64,000 bases of DNA from Ruegeria sp. HKCCD8929 (GCF_013031405.1 NZ_WPZY01000013.1:1-64000); one strand, 5' to 3'; shown: positions 22,016 through 32,957, counted from the stretch's first letter. Numbers and translations: made by a program. Notes: generated by a model from the sequence alone, not told the origin.

Positions 22016-22047
22016 TGTGACCCCGTCCGCAAATGGACGGGATCACA
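22016..22047. terminator. Inverted repeat ending the ArsR operon
   Basis: TGTGA (22016-22020) and CCCGTCC (22022-22028) pair with GGACGGG (22035-22041) and TCACA (22043-22047) across one C-A mismatch and a 6-nt loop. It begins 11 bp after the DUF1761 stop. No clean T-run follows directly, but GTTTTC lies 6 bp on. Confidence 0.5.
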
Positions 22048-22176
22048 TCGGGGTTTTCAGCGTGTGCGAGCCCTAAAAACTTCCCCGCTTTCCAATCTCT
22101 GCAAACTGCTGTATGGGCCTAGCATCTGAGACGTTGTGCCATGACCCCGGCACTCGAACGGAAGATAAATGGGGTC

Positions 22177-22234
22177 GGCGGCAATGGGGCCGCCATTGAA
22201 ACGGGAGACCCGGGATACGCTCGGGAGTGCTCCC
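22177..22234 (+). promoter_or_regulatory. Hairpins in the pnp leader
   Basis: The 244-bp gap before pnp holds GGCGGC / GCCGCC (22177-22182, 22189-22194), an overlapping alternative CAATGG / CCATTG (22182-22187, 22193-22198), and GGGAG-TG-CTCCC (22223-22234) just before the AGGA ribosome site. In enterics, pnp is autoregulated through an RNase III-cut leader hairpin; a similar role is inference. Confidence 0.4.
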
Positions 22235-22249
22235 TTCTAGGATACGCAA

Positions 22250-24400
<2,151 letters not shown>

Positions 24401-24425
24401 TCTGCCAGTCTATTTCAGTGACGAG

Positions 24426-24455
24426 AAGCCCCGGCACGCAGCCGGGGCTTTTTTG
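24426..24455 (+). terminator. Intrinsic terminator of pnp
   Basis: A perfect 10-bp stem AAGCCCCGGC / GCCGGGGCTT with loop ACGCA, then TTTTT. It lies 26 bp after the pnp stop. Confidence 0.92.
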
Positions 24456-24621
24456 TTGCACGCTGTCTTGCAGAGGTCCGTCGACCCTTAAACTCCGCAA
24501 CGACGGGTTCAAGCACATAAACCAAGGTCCAATAGCCCCCAAATCAACCCAAGACCAATCGCATCACCGGCAGCACCCACCCAAGTCGCTGTCATCATCA
24601 ACGCCAAACAGGAGATGCGAG

Positions 24622-24888
24622 ATGAACACCCTCAAGACCCTCACCCTGACCTCTGCCATCATTGCCGTGCCCGCGCTGGCCTTTGCCGGGTTCGCCGTGG
24701 GCGACAAGCTGGGCACCGATGAGGCCGCGATCCGCGCCAAGCTCGAAGAACAGGGCTACACCGTTCAGGAAATCGAAGTGAAAGGCGACGAAATCGAGGT
24801 TGAAGTCCTCAAGGATGGCGTCGAAACTGAGCTGGAGCTGAGCCGGGCCGACGGCACGGTGACCGAGATCGAAACCGAGGAGGACTGA
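24622..24888 (+). CDS. PepSY-like small periplasmic protein
   Basis: 88 aa. A signal peptide (cleavage near AFAGF, about residue 23) is followed by a single PepSY-type fold: DEAAIRAKLEEQGYTVQEIEVKGDEIEVEVLKDG. The protein is very acidic (net negative tail ETEED). The start has CAGGAGAT upstream. PepSY modules usually inhibit proteases or bind signals in the periplasm. It sits 27 bp before a membrane-bound LuxR regulator read the same way, so the two may form a sensing unit. Confidence 0.78.
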   Translation: MNTLKTLTLTSAIIAVPALAFAGFAVGDKLGTDEAAIRAKLEEQGYTVQEIEVKGDEIEVEVLKDGVETELELSRADGTVTEIETEED

Positions 24889-24915
24889 ACCTCCTGACAT
24901 CTGTTAAGGAGCCTC

Positions 24916-25425
24916 ATGAGCAAATCGCATACGCTTTGGTTATGGCTCCTTCTGGTGGTGCAGGCGGCCTGCGCCACCTTTTTCGTGTTCGACGGCATAG
25001 TGGACTGGACCGGAGCAGCGGAGAGCCCGGGCTTTCGTCACATCCACGCCTTCGAGTTGGTTATCTCGCTGGCACTGGTCGGCGGGCTGGTGGCCACAGC
25101 GCTGCATATCCGCAGCCTGACCCTGCGCGGGCAGGAGATGCGGCGGCAACTGGACATCGCATCGGGGGCCTTTGCGCAGCTGATCGATACGCAGTTCACC
25201 GAGTGGGGGCTCAGCACCGCCGAGCGCGAGGTGGCGATGCTGGCGATCAAGGGGCTGTCGGTGGCCGATATCGCCGCCATGCGCCAGACCAAAGAGGGGA
25301 CGATCAAGGCGCAATGCGCCTCGGTCTACCGCAAGGCCGGGGTCTCGGGTCGGTTGCAGCTTTTGAGCTATTTCATCGAGGAATTGGTCGCCGATCCGGT
25401 GCTGGTATCGCCTTCGAAATCCTGA
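24916..25425 (+). CDS. Membrane-anchored LuxR-type regulator
   Basis: 169 aa. Two N-terminal membrane helices (about 7-27 and 44-65) place a C-terminal LuxR helix-turn-helix in the cytoplasm: WGLSTAEREVAMLAIKGLSVADIA, then TKEGTIKAQCASVYRKAGVSGR. The short periplasmic loop between the helices would be the only sensor. There is no receiver or autoinducer domain. Its neighbour is the secreted PepSY protein, a candidate partner. The target genes are unknown; the downstream outer-membrane protein gene is one candidate. Confidence 0.85.
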   Translation: MSKSHTLWLWLLLVVQAACATFFVFDGIVDWTGAAESPGFRHIHAFELVISLALVGGLVATALHIRSLTLRGQEMRRQLDIASGAFAQLIDTQFTEWGLSTAEREVAMLAIKGLSVADIAAMRQTKEGTIKAQCASVYRKAGVSGRLQLLSYFIEELVADPVLVSPSKS

Positions 25426-25614
25426 ATCCGGGAGGCCGCAGGCAGGGGTTCCCGCCTGCCGGGTAAGGAGCGGGCCGGCGGCCTGGGTTTATTCACTCAC
25501 AAGCCTCAAATCATCCGTGACGCGAAGTGAACGGGCGGGCGCTTTATTTTGCCGCGCCCGCCACCAGATGTGCGCCATGCGATCCGCATTATCTGGAACA
25601 AGGACATATTCCCC

Positions 25615-26304
25615 ATGATCTCCCGCCTCATTCTGGCCTCTGCCGCGTTGGCCCTGTCGGCCTCGGCCCTTTCGGCCCAAAGCCTGCCCGACGGCACCTA
25701 TATTCAGGGTTTCGTCGGAGCCAACCAACTGCAGGACACCGATTTCTCCGGCACCATCGGCGGTGCCCCGCAATCGGTGGCTGGCGATTTCGACACCGGC
25801 TATGGGCTGGGCCTGGCCATCGGGCGCGAGATCCGGCAATGGTCGAACGGCAATATCGGCACCCGGATCGAGCTGGAGCTGTCCTATCGCGACAACGACG
25901 TGGACGGGCTGAACTTCTCGGGTAACGGCCCGGCGCCCGAGGTCAATGTGTCCGGCGATGTGGCCTCGACCTCGCTGTTTGCCAATGTGCTTTTTGACTT
26001 CAAACAGAGCGGTGCGTTCACCCCGTTTGCCGGGTTTGGTGTGGGTGCCACGCGCTCGGATCTGGATCTGGTCTATGGGCCCGGTGTCAGGATCGACGGG
26101 GACGATACCAGTTTCGGCGCGCAGGCAATTGCCGGGGTCGCGTATGAACTGAACCCGAGTACGGACGTGACGCTGGATGCGCGGTATTCCCGGGCCTTTG
26201 ACGTCTCAAGCCCCCGGCTTGCTCCGAACGGATCGGTAACTGGCACAGTCGAGGATGATCTGGATACGTTCAGCCTCAACCTCGGTCTGCGTTTCAACTT
26301 CTGA
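25615..26304 (+). CDS. OmpA/OMP_b-brl-type outer-membrane beta-barrel
   Basis: 229 aa. A signal peptide (about 1-21, ending ALSAQ) and alternating strands compose an 8-stranded barrel. It has the typical terminal strand ending in aromatic Phe (LNLGLRFNF) and glycine-rich turns such as GFGVGATRSDL. The ATG at 25615 was chosen because it opens the signal peptide. No peptidoglycan-binding domain is present. Likely a small porin or adhesin-like barrel. Confidence 0.85.
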   Translation: MISRLILASAALALSASALSAQSLPDGTYIQGFVGANQLQDTDFSGTIGGAPQSVAGDFDTGYGLGLAIGREIRQWSNGNIGTRIELELSYRDNDVDGLNFSGNGPAPEVNVSGDVASTSLFANVLFDFKQSGAFTPFAGFGVGATRSDLDLVYGPGVRIDGDDTSFGAQAIAGVAYELNPSTDVTLDARYSRAFDVSSPRLAPNGSVTGTVEDDLDTFSLNLGLRFNF

Positions 26305-26373
26305 TCCCCCCGGGGAGGCGGTCATGTCCGGTTTCGCTTCCCCAGCATGACCCGGTGTTCTATGCACTGGGTC

Positions 26374-27090
26374 ATGCGTTCTTTTGTCATCCACATGTCC
26401 ACAAGTACTGCCCGCCGCGCCAACGCCGACGCGCTGTGTGCCGCGCTGCCCGAGGCCGAGTTGTTCGAGGCGGTGAACGGGCGCGACCCCGGACAGATCG
26501 CCGGGGTCGAGGCGTTTGGCGGCGACCTGCACCGGCCGCGTTACCCCTTTCCGCTCAGCCCGGCTGAAATCGGTGTGTTCGAAAGCCACCGGCGGATCTG
26601 GCGCAAGATGGTTGAGGAAGAGATCGACCTGGCGATCACCACCGAGGATGACCTGCAGATCGACCCCGACCGCTTTGCGGCAGCACTTGAGATGATCCAG
26701 ACCCATGCCACCCCGGATCACTATATCCGGCTGCCGGTGAAACAGCGCGAGGCTCCGGCCCAGGTGTTGGTCGAACGGGATGGGCTGCGCCTGATCCTGC
26801 CCCGGGTGATCGGATTGCAATGTGTCTGTCAGGTCGTGGGCCGCAACGCAGCCGCGCGGCTGCTGGCGGCAACGGACCGGATCGACAGGCCAGTAGACAC
26901 GCTCCTGCAAATGCACTGGATCACCGGGCAGCCGATCCATGCCTTGCAGGGGACCGGCAATCAGGAGGTCGCGGGGCAGATCGGAGGCTCAACAATTCAA
27001 AAGAAAACCCGCCCCGGCGAAGTGCTGGGACGGGAATTCAAGCGGGGTCTATACCGGCTACAACTGCACCGGCGCCCGCAGAGACCATGA
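26374..27090 (+). CDS. Glycosyltransferase family 25 (LPS-type)
   Basis: 238 aa from the ATG at 26374, which gives the family opening RSFVIHMSTSTARR; a start 27 bp upstream is also possible. The fold blocks are ELFEAVNGRD, the conserved LSPAEIGVFESHRRIWRKMVEE and the acidic metal-binding EDDLQI. GT25 enzymes add galactose or glucose to lipopolysaccharide. The C-terminus is basic. It has no GT neighbours, and a stacked palindrome array separates it from the convergent peroxiredoxin gene. Confidence 0.8.
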   Translation: MRSFVIHMSTSTARRANADALCAALPEAELFEAVNGRDPGQIAGVEAFGGDLHRPRYPFPLSPAEIGVFESHRRIWRKMVEEEIDLAITTEDDLQIDPDRFAAALEMIQTHATPDHYIRLPVKQREAPAQVLVERDGLRLILPRVIGLQCVCQVVGRNAAARLLAATDRIDRPVDTLLQMHWITGQPIHALQGTGNQEVAGQIGGSTIQKKTRPGEVLGREFKRGLYRLQLHRRPQRP

Positions 27091-27115
27091 CGCGGCACGG
27101 TTGCCGCAGGGGGCC

Positions 27116-27181
27116 AAGCCGCTTGCAAGCGGCTTAAGCGGTTTTCAAACCGCTTGCTTCAAGGCGTTTGCAAACGCCTTG
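27116..27181. repeat. Stacked palindromes, copy 2 (three units)
   Basis: Three palindromes in a row. 27116-27135 reads AAGCCGCTTGCAAGCGGCTT (perfect). 27136-27155 reads AAGCGGTTTTCAAACCGCTT. After 4 bp, 27160-27181 is the same 22-bp palindrome as at 75-96 (arm CAAGGCGTTTG). They occupy the gap between two convergent genes. The match with copy 1 continues a few bases past the repeat (GACCC). Confidence 0.87.
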
Positions 27182-27209
27182 ACCCCGGCCGCAATCGCGC
27201 GCCAGCATA

Positions 27210-27860
27210 TCACTCGGGCGCCTTAGTCCGGCGCAGATAGGGGAAGATCGTTTCGAACTCGCCGAATTTCTCCTTGGCTTCCTCATTGCTGACTGCCGGC
27301 GGGATGATCACATCCTCGCCCGGCACCCAGTTTGCTGGCGTCGCCACACCCTTTGCGGTCATCTGCAAGCCATCGAGCGCCCGCAGGATCTCGGCAAAGT
27401 TCCGACCTACGGTCATCGGGTAGGTCATCGACAGCTTCAGCTGCTTATCCGGCCCGATGATAAAGACCGAGCGCACCGTGGCGCTGTCAGCAGGGGTGCG
27501 GCCATCGGGCAGGTAAGCCTCGGCGGGCAACATGTCGAACGCCTTGGACACGGCCAGCCCGTCATCGGCGATGATCGGGAAGCCGGGATTGGCGCCACCA
27601 TAGCTTTCGATGTCCTTTTTCCATTTGCGGTGATCTTCGGCGCTGTCCACCGACACGCCGATCACCTTGGTATTGCGCTTGTCCCATTCGTCCGAAAGCT
27701 GAGCAACGGCCGAGAATTCAGTGGTGCAGACCGGGGTGAAATCCTTGGGGTGCGAGAACAGGATGGCCCAGCTGTCGCCGATCCAGTCGTGGAACTGGAT
27801 CGTCCCCTGATCGGTTTCGGCGGTGAAATTCGGAACAGTATCGTTGATGCGCAAACCCAT
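27210..27860 (-). CDS. 1-Cys peroxiredoxin (Prx6 type)
   Basis: 216 aa. Reduces hydroperoxides. The peroxidatic Cys45 is in FTPVCTTEF. It is the only cysteine in the protein, so resolution must come from a partner thiol. The long C-terminal extension (from about 160, ANWVPGEDVIIPP) is typical of Prx6 proteins and carries their dimer interface. Convergent with the GT25 gene across the palindrome array. Confidence 0.93.
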   Translation of the reverse strand: MGLRINDTVPNFTAETDQGTIQFHDWIGDSWAILFSHPKDFTPVCTTEFSAVAQLSDEWDKRNTKVIGVSVDSAEDHRKWKKDIESYGGANPGFPIIADDGLAVSKAFDMLPAEAYLPDGRTPADSATVRSVFIIGPDKQLKLSMTYPMTVGRNFAEILRALDGLQMTAKGVATPANWVPGEDVIIPPAVSNEEAKEKFGEFETIFPYLRRTKAPE

Positions 27861-28082
27861 GGCTCGTCTCCTTTGGTGCTAAATCCGAGTCGTTCGGTCC
27901 TAACCTAATCGCTCAGCCGCAAGGTTACAGGGTCGGTGGCGAAGAACCATGACAAAACGCATGAAACCGGCATCTTTCCGAGTTTGGCCGGGCATCGGTA
28001 AAGCGAGTTGGCAGAATTTGATCAAATTGTTCGAGCGCCCCTTGCCGGATCTCACCCTTGGTGACAAAGTGACCGGGAAAAC

Positions 28083-28096
28083 CGACCGTGCGGTCG
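28083..28096. promoter_or_regulatory. Short perfect dyad upstream of the aldehyde dehydrogenase gene
   Basis: CGACCG-TG-CGGTCG, a 6-bp perfect inverted repeat 28 bp before the start. It could be an operator or a leader hairpin. Nothing else is recognisable in the 264-bp gap between the two divergent genes. Confidence 0.3.
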
Positions 28097-28124
28097 AAAA
28101 CCGGTCTGATCAGGAGTGGCAGAC

Positions 28125-29564
28125 ATGATCGAAAAGCGTGATTTCTATATCAATGGCCAGTGGGTCGCCCCGTCTCAATCCAGTGACTTTCAGGTCATCG
28201 ACCCGTCGACCGAAGAGCCCTGCGCGGTAATCTCGCTGGGCGGGCAGGCCGACACCAATGCCGCCGTCGCCGCCGCCAAGGCCGCCCTGCCTGGTTGGAT
28301 GGCCACCCCAGTCGAAGAGCGGATCGCGCTGGTCGAGAAGCTGGCCGACATCTACAAGACCAGGGGCGAGGATCTGGCGCAGGCCATGTCGGCCGAAATG
28401 GGCGCCCCCATCGACATGTCGCGTACCCAGCAGGTGGGCGCGGGTATCTGGCACCTCAAGAACTTCATCCGCGCCGCCAAAGCGTTTCCGTTCGAACGCC
28501 CCCTGGGCGATCACGCCCCTAACGACCGTATCATCCATGAGGCCGTGGGTGTTGCCGCGCTGATCACGCCGTGGAACTGGCCGATGAACCAGATCACGCT
28601 CAAGGTGGGCGCGGCTGCGATTGCGGGCTGTACGATGGTGCTGAAACCGTCGGAGCAGAGCCCGCTCAACGCGATGATCTTTGCCGAGATGATGGATGAG
28701 GCCGGATTCCCGCCCGGTGTCTTCAACTTGGTGAACGGCGACGGGGCGGGCGTCGGCAGCCAGCTTTCGGGCCACCCGGATGTGGATATGGTCAGCTTCA
28801 CCGGCTCGACCCGCGCCGGGACCGCGATTTCCAAGAACGCTGCCGATACGCTCAAGAAGGTGCATCTGGAACTGGGCGGCAAGGGCGCCAACGTTGTGTT
28901 CGACGATGCCGACGAAAAGGCGGTCAAGCGCGGCGTGCTGCACATGATGAACAACACTGGTCAAAGCTGTAATGCCCCCAGCCGGATGCTGGTGCAGCGC
29001 GGTATCTACGACAAGGCGGTCGAGACCGCTGCCGAAGTTGCCAACATGGTCAGCGTCGGCAACGCGCTGGAGGAAGGCCGCCACATCGGCCCAGTCGTCA
29101 ATGAGGTGCAGTGGGGCAAGATCCAGGACCTGATCCAGAAGGGTATTGACGAAGGCGCTCGCCTGGTTGCTGGCGGCACCGGGCGGCCCGAGGGGTTCAA
29201 CAAGGGCTACTACGTCAAGCCCACTGTCTTTGCCGATGCCAACAACCAGATGACCATCGCGCGGGAAGAGATCTTTGGCCCGGTCCTGACCATGATCCCC
29301 TTCGGCACCGAGCAAGAGGCCGTCGAGATCGCCAATGACACGCCCTATGGTTTGACCAACTATGTGCAGACGCAGGACCCGGCCCGCGCCAACCGCATGG
29401 CACGTCAGCTGCGCTCGGGCATGGTCGAGATGAACGGTCAGTCCCGCGCGGCGGGTTCGCCCTTTGGCGGCATGAAACAGTCCGGCAACGGGCGCGAAGG
29501 CGGCACATGGGGGTTGGAGGACTTCCTTGAGGTCAAGGCCGTGGGCGGCTGGGCTGCGGAGTAA
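28125..29564 (+). CDS. NAD(P)-dependent aldehyde dehydrogenase
   Basis: 479 aa. Oxidises an aldehyde to the acid. Catalytic Cys282 sits in NNTGQSCNAPSRM and general-base Glu249 in VHLELGGKGANVV; the cofactor-binding loop is FTGSTRAG. I chose ATG 28125 with CAGGAG 8 bp upstream over a GTG three codons earlier. It belongs to the broad ALDH class; the Asn after Cys282 is less common than Val or Thr. The substrate is unknown and no partner oxidoreductase adjoins it. Confidence 0.9.
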   Translation: MIEKRDFYINGQWVAPSQSSDFQVIDPSTEEPCAVISLGGQADTNAAVAAAKAALPGWMATPVEERIALVEKLADIYKTRGEDLAQAMSAEMGAPIDMSRTQQVGAGIWHLKNFIRAAKAFPFERPLGDHAPNDRIIHEAVGVAALITPWNWPMNQITLKVGAAAIAGCTMVLKPSEQSPLNAMIFAEMMDEAGFPPGVFNLVNGDGAGVGSQLSGHPDVDMVSFTGSTRAGTAISKNAADTLKKVHLELGGKGANVVFDDADEKAVKRGVLHMMNNTGQSCNAPSRMLVQRGIYDKAVETAAEVANMVSVGNALEEGRHIGPVVNEVQWGKIQDLIQKGIDEGARLVAGGTGRPEGFNKGYYVKPTVFADANNQMTIAREEIFGPVLTMIPFGTEQEAVEIANDTPYGLTNYVQTQDPARANRMARQLRSGMVEMNGQSRAAGSPFGGMKQSGNGREGGTWGLEDFLEVKAVGGWAAE

Positions 29565-29633
29565 TCCTTATCGCCAGGCAAAGTTCTGAAATGAGCAAAC
29601 GGGCAGGTGCGGCTACCTGCCCGGTTCCGTCCG

Positions 29634-30074
29634 TCACTCAACGGTAATGGTGATCACGTCGGACACGATCGGGGTTGCGTGCGGCACGTGCCCGTGATCG
29701 CCGAGGACCAGCTGTAACGTGTGCGGACCCGGCGCCAGCTCCAGGGTGACCTCGGTCTGCCCACCGCCGAAATGCAGGTGGTTGTCGTCCGAGGGAATGC
29801 CGTATGACAGTTCATCGGCCCCGTCCTCTCCCTCACCCAACGCCGGGCGATCAATCAGCAAATGGTGGTGCCCGGTGTTTTCCTTTTCGGTGCCGGCGGG
29901 TGCAACGCCCATACCGTTCAGGCCGAACACGACGGTGACGGGTGATGTCACGGTGTCGCCGTCTGAAAGGTTAACGAAATAGACCTGCGCGTCGGGATTC
30001 GATGGCGTTTCGCCCCCAGCAAAAACAGGCGCCGAGAGCAGGCATGCGGCAATGGATGCAATCAAAATCCTCAT
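29634..30074 (-). CDS. DUF4399 secreted His-rich protein
   Basis: 146 aa with a signal peptide (about 1-19). The mature domain is immunoglobulin-like: VYFVNLSDGDTVTSPVTVVFGLNGMG, then HHHLLIDRP, DDNHLHFGGGQTEV and GDHGHVPHATPI. Clusters of His at three places suggest metal (copper-type) binding. The start at 30074 was taken because an in-frame upstream extension lacks a secretion signal. It stands alone and is divergent from a LysR gene. Confidence 0.82.
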   Translation of the reverse strand: MRILIASIAACLLSAPVFAGGETPSNPDAQVYFVNLSDGDTVTSPVTVVFGLNGMGVAPAGTEKENTGHHHLLIDRPALGEGEDGADELSYGIPSDDNHLHFGGGQTEVTLELAPGPHTLQLVLGDHGHVPHATPIVSDVITITVE

Positions 30075-30313
30075 GGGTTTCTCCCTCTTCAAACAAGCCT
30101 TTCGTAAACTAGCGCGTCGGGTCGCAAAGTCAGACAAGCGCCGCATCTCACCCGGTTTTGCCATTGATTCCGCAACCGGAATCCACGTTTTCGGCGTTTC
30201 CTGGACGCAAACGATCCGCATGAAATCCCCGATATTATCCCATCCCCGCCCCGTTTCCGCCCAGATTCCCGTCAAAGAATGAGGCCAACACGTGTAATTC
30301 CGAGGATGCGAGT

Positions 30314-31219
30314 ATGGATCGACTTACCGAAATGGAGGCCTTCGCCAATGTGGTGGACCAGGGCGGCTTTACCGACGCCGCCAAGAAGATGGGCATTTCC
30401 AAGTCGGCTGTTTCCAAGCATGTGTCCAGCCTTGAGGCGCGCTTGGGCGCCCGTTTGCTGAACCGCACCACGCGCCGGGTGTCGCCGACTGAGATCGGTT
30501 TGGCCTATTATGACCGCGCGCGCCGGGTGCTGAACGACGCGGGCGAAGCGGATGCGCTGGTCACTTCAATGCAATCGGCGCCTTCGGGACTGTTGCGGAT
30601 CAGCGTTGCCACCGATTTTGGCGTCAATCACCTGTCCCCGGTCCTGTCCCGGTTCCTGTCGGATTTCCCTGACATCACCGTCAACATGGTTCTCAACAAC
30701 CGCTATGTGGAGCTGATTTCGGAAGGGTTCGACGTGGCTGTGCGGATCGGCGAGCTTGAGGACAGCACGCTGCGCGCGCGCAAGCTGACCGAGACGACGA
30801 AACGGATGGTCGCCTCACCGGAATACATCCAGAAATATGGCCGCCCGCAGCGGATCGACGACCTGAATGAGCACAAACTGCTGCATTATTCCAACCAGTC
30901 ATCGGGCAGCGTGTGGAAGCTGACCGCGCCCTCGGGTGAAAAACGGCAGGTGCGGACGGCCGGATGGCTAAGCGTGAATGACGGCCAGTCCCTGCTGAAT
31001 GCCGCGATTTCGGGGCTGGGGATCGCACATCTGCCCAGCTACCTCTATGCGGACGCGCTGAAGGCCGGGCTGGTCGAGGATGCGATGCCCACCCTTCCTG
31101 ACGAAGTGCAGGGCATCTATGCCGTTTATCCTCCGGGCCGTTTCACCCAGCCCAAGGTCCGCGCGTTCATCGACTTTCTGGTCGAGTCCTTTGCGGAAAA
31201 AGGACCGATGGAGTGGTAA
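30314..31219 (+). CDS. LysR-type regulator, AaeR/CrgA-like
   Basis: 301 aa. Winged helix-turn-helix (AFANVVDQGGFTDAAKKMGISKSAVSKHVSSLEARLG) followed by the effector domain. It clusters with the CrgA/DsdC-like group by the segment SGLLRISVATDFGVNHLSPVLSRF. The intergenic space to the divergent DUF4399 gene is 239 bp and has no obvious operator. Target genes are unknown, though the divergent DUF4399 gene is one candidate. Confidence 0.9.
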   Translation: MDRLTEMEAFANVVDQGGFTDAAKKMGISKSAVSKHVSSLEARLGARLLNRTTRRVSPTEIGLAYYDRARRVLNDAGEADALVTSMQSAPSGLLRISVATDFGVNHLSPVLSRFLSDFPDITVNMVLNNRYVELISEGFDVAVRIGELEDSTLRARKLTETTKRMVASPEYIQKYGRPQRIDDLNEHKLLHYSNQSSGSVWKLTAPSGEKRQVRTAGWLSVNDGQSLLNAAISGLGIAHLPSYLYADALKAGLVEDAMPTLPDEVQGIYAVYPPGRFTQPKVRAFIDFLVESFAEKGPMEW

Positions 31220-31257
31220 CGGTAGCGTATTGAGAAAATTCTCCCTGAAACTAACGG

Positions 31258-31286
31258 CCCGCGCCTCGGCGCGGGTTTTCTTTTTG
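31258..31286. terminator. Terminator shared by LysR and the DHPS operon
   Basis: CCCGCGCC-TC-GGCGCGGG followed on the plus strand by TTTTCTTTTT. It lies between the convergent LysR and FMN dehydrogenase genes. The plus-strand T-run shows it ends the LysR transcript. For the minus strand only the hairpin applies, with AT-rich GAGAATTTTC after it. Confidence 0.75.
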
Positions 31287-31299
31287 ATCGGGGATGGAT

Positions 31300-32403
31300 T
31301 CACCCCAACCTTTCGAATGACAGCGAACACATGCCCGTTTGCGCCATGGCGATGCTGAGTTCATCGCTCAGCACGGTCCAGAGCCGCTCCAACCCTTGCT
31401 CGCCTGCACCGGCCATTGCGTATTGCAGGATGCGCCCGAAGAATACGAAATCCGCGCCGCTGGCGAGGGCTTTCAAAGCATCCTCGCCCGAGCGGAGCCC
31501 GCTGTCGTAAAAAATGGGAAACTTCGCACCCAGTGCCTTTCGAACCTGCGGCAAAACCGAAAACGGCGCCGGAGCGCTGTCAAGTTGGCGGCCCCCGTGG
31601 CTGGACACCTGAATGGCATCGACACCGGCCGCTTTGAGCGCAAGTGCGTCCTCGACATCAAGCACACCCTTCACGACCAGATTGCCCGGCCACATGTCCC
31701 TGAGCCTGGCTAACGTGCTCCAATCCGCTTTCGCGCGGCTTTCCGTCCGGTCGAATTCGTACCCCTCCATCAGGAAGTTCGCCATTTGCGGCTTGCCATG
31801 AAACAACGTCGAGAGCGACCAGCGGGGGTGCATGGCAAAATCGAGAAACTGCCGGGGGCCGATGCGAAACGGCATTGTGAAGCCATGACGCAACTCACGC
31901 GGGCGGCGCCCAACCTCGGGCACGTCCACGGTCAGAACCAATGTCTCATATCCGGCTGCCCGGGCCCGTTCCACCAGCCGAAAGGTCCCGGACCCGTCGC
32001 CGCTGAAATAGAGCTGAAACCAGGCGTTTCCTTCCGCCACCTCGATCAACTCCTCCATGGGCGTCGAGGCAACGGTCGAAACCCCCAGCGGCACCGAATA
32101 GCGCGCGGCAAGGCGGGCCATCATCAGATCGGCGCCGGGGGTGGAGAGATTGCACATGCCCATGGGCGCAATCCCGAACGGACGTTGCGCGGGCTTGCCG
32201 AAAAGCTCGGTCGACAGCGATCTTGAACTCACATCCCGCAGGATGCGCGGGCGCAGCGTCATGTCGTCAAGCGCCGTACGGTTCCGGGTCGCTCCGGTCT
32301 CCGTGCCCGCAGCCCCGTCGATATAGTCAAACACCATCCACGGCAGACGCCGCCGCGCCAGGCGGCGGGCATCCTCAGTACTGTGAATGGCGCTTGCTGC
32401 CAT
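31300..32403 (-). CDS. FMN-dependent alpha-hydroxy-acid dehydrogenase, putative sulfolactate dehydrogenase
   Basis: 367 aa TIM-barrel flavoprotein of the lactate/mandelate dehydrogenase group. N-terminal DYIDGAAGTETGATRNR, PFGIAPMGMC, the catalytic SSHGGRQLDSAPAP (His and Arg), and YDSGLRSGEDALKALASGADFV. In this operon context I infer that it oxidises sulfolactate to sulfopyruvate (SlcD-type step) using a quinone or cytochrome. Its start touches the comE stop (1 bp). Plain lactate oxidase activity cannot be excluded. Confidence 0.8.
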   Translation of the reverse strand: MAASAIHSTEDARRLARRRLPWMVFDYIDGAAGTETGATRNRTALDDMTLRPRILRDVSSRSLSTELFGKPAQRPFGIAPMGMCNLSTPGADLMMARLAARYSVPLGVSTVASTPMEELIEVAEGNAWFQLYFSGDGSGTFRLVERARAAGYETLVLTVDVPEVGRRPRELRHGFTMPFRIGPRQFLDFAMHPRWSLSTLFHGKPQMANFLMEGYEFDRTESRAKADWSTLARLRDMWPGNLVVKGVLDVEDALALKAAGVDAIQVSSHGGRQLDSAPAPFSVLPQVRKALGAKFPIFYDSGLRSGEDALKALASGADFVFFGRILQYAMAGAGEQGLERLWTVLSDELSIAMAQTGMCSLSFERLG

Positions 32404-32957
32404 CAGGCGCGGACGGCCTTCATGAACCGGTCCCGGATGACCACCGGGTCCATGGTGATCACCGGCATCTTGGCGTTGCCGCTGTCGCACTTGACCACGA
32501 TCACATGCATCTTGCCGCTGGCGAGGGCCTTTTTCAGCACGTCGCCCGTATCTACATCGGGGCACTCGACGACGTTTTCGCAACCACAAGCCGCGGCGAC
32601 CTTTGCCAGCGAAGTCTTCCTGCCCGCATATGTCGGCTGATCCCCGGTCGAGCCATACGAGCCGTTGTCGATGATCATCAGGATGTAGTTATCAGCCACG
32701 TTGTTGGCGATGGTCGGCAAGGTACCCATGTTGGTCAGGATCGAGCCATCGCCATCGATGACAACGACCGGTTTGGGCTGCGCCAGGGCGAGGCCCAGAC
32801 CAATGCTCGACGCAAGACCCATGGTGCCCAGCATGTAGAAATTGGTTGGCTGATCGTCGATTGCGTGCAGTTCCTGACTGGGAATGCCGATATTGCAGAC
32901 AACCAATTGGTCACGGAGGATCGGCGCGATCTCTTTAAGGATTTCAGAACGGATCAT
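32403..32957 (-). CDS. comE: Sulfopyruvate decarboxylase, beta (ThDP-binding) subunit
   Basis: 184 aa. It carries the thiamine-diphosphate motif IDGDGSIL ... IDNGSYGSTGDQP. This is the C-terminal half of the phosphonopyruvate/sulfopyruvate decarboxylase family. With ComD it converts sulfopyruvate to sulfoacetaldehyde plus CO2. It overlaps comD by 4 bp and the FMN gene by 1 bp. Phosphonopyruvate as substrate is an alternative, but the sulfonate context argues against it. Confidence 0.85.
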   Translation of the reverse strand: MIRSEILKEIAPILRDQLVVCNIGIPSQELHAIDDQPTNFYMLGTMGLASSIGLGLALAQPKPVVVIDGDGSILTNMGTLPTIANNVADNYILMIIDNGSYGSTGDQPTYAGRKTSLAKVAAACGCENVVECPDVDTGDVLKKALASGKMHVIVVKCDSGNAKMPVITMDPVVIRDRFMKAVRA

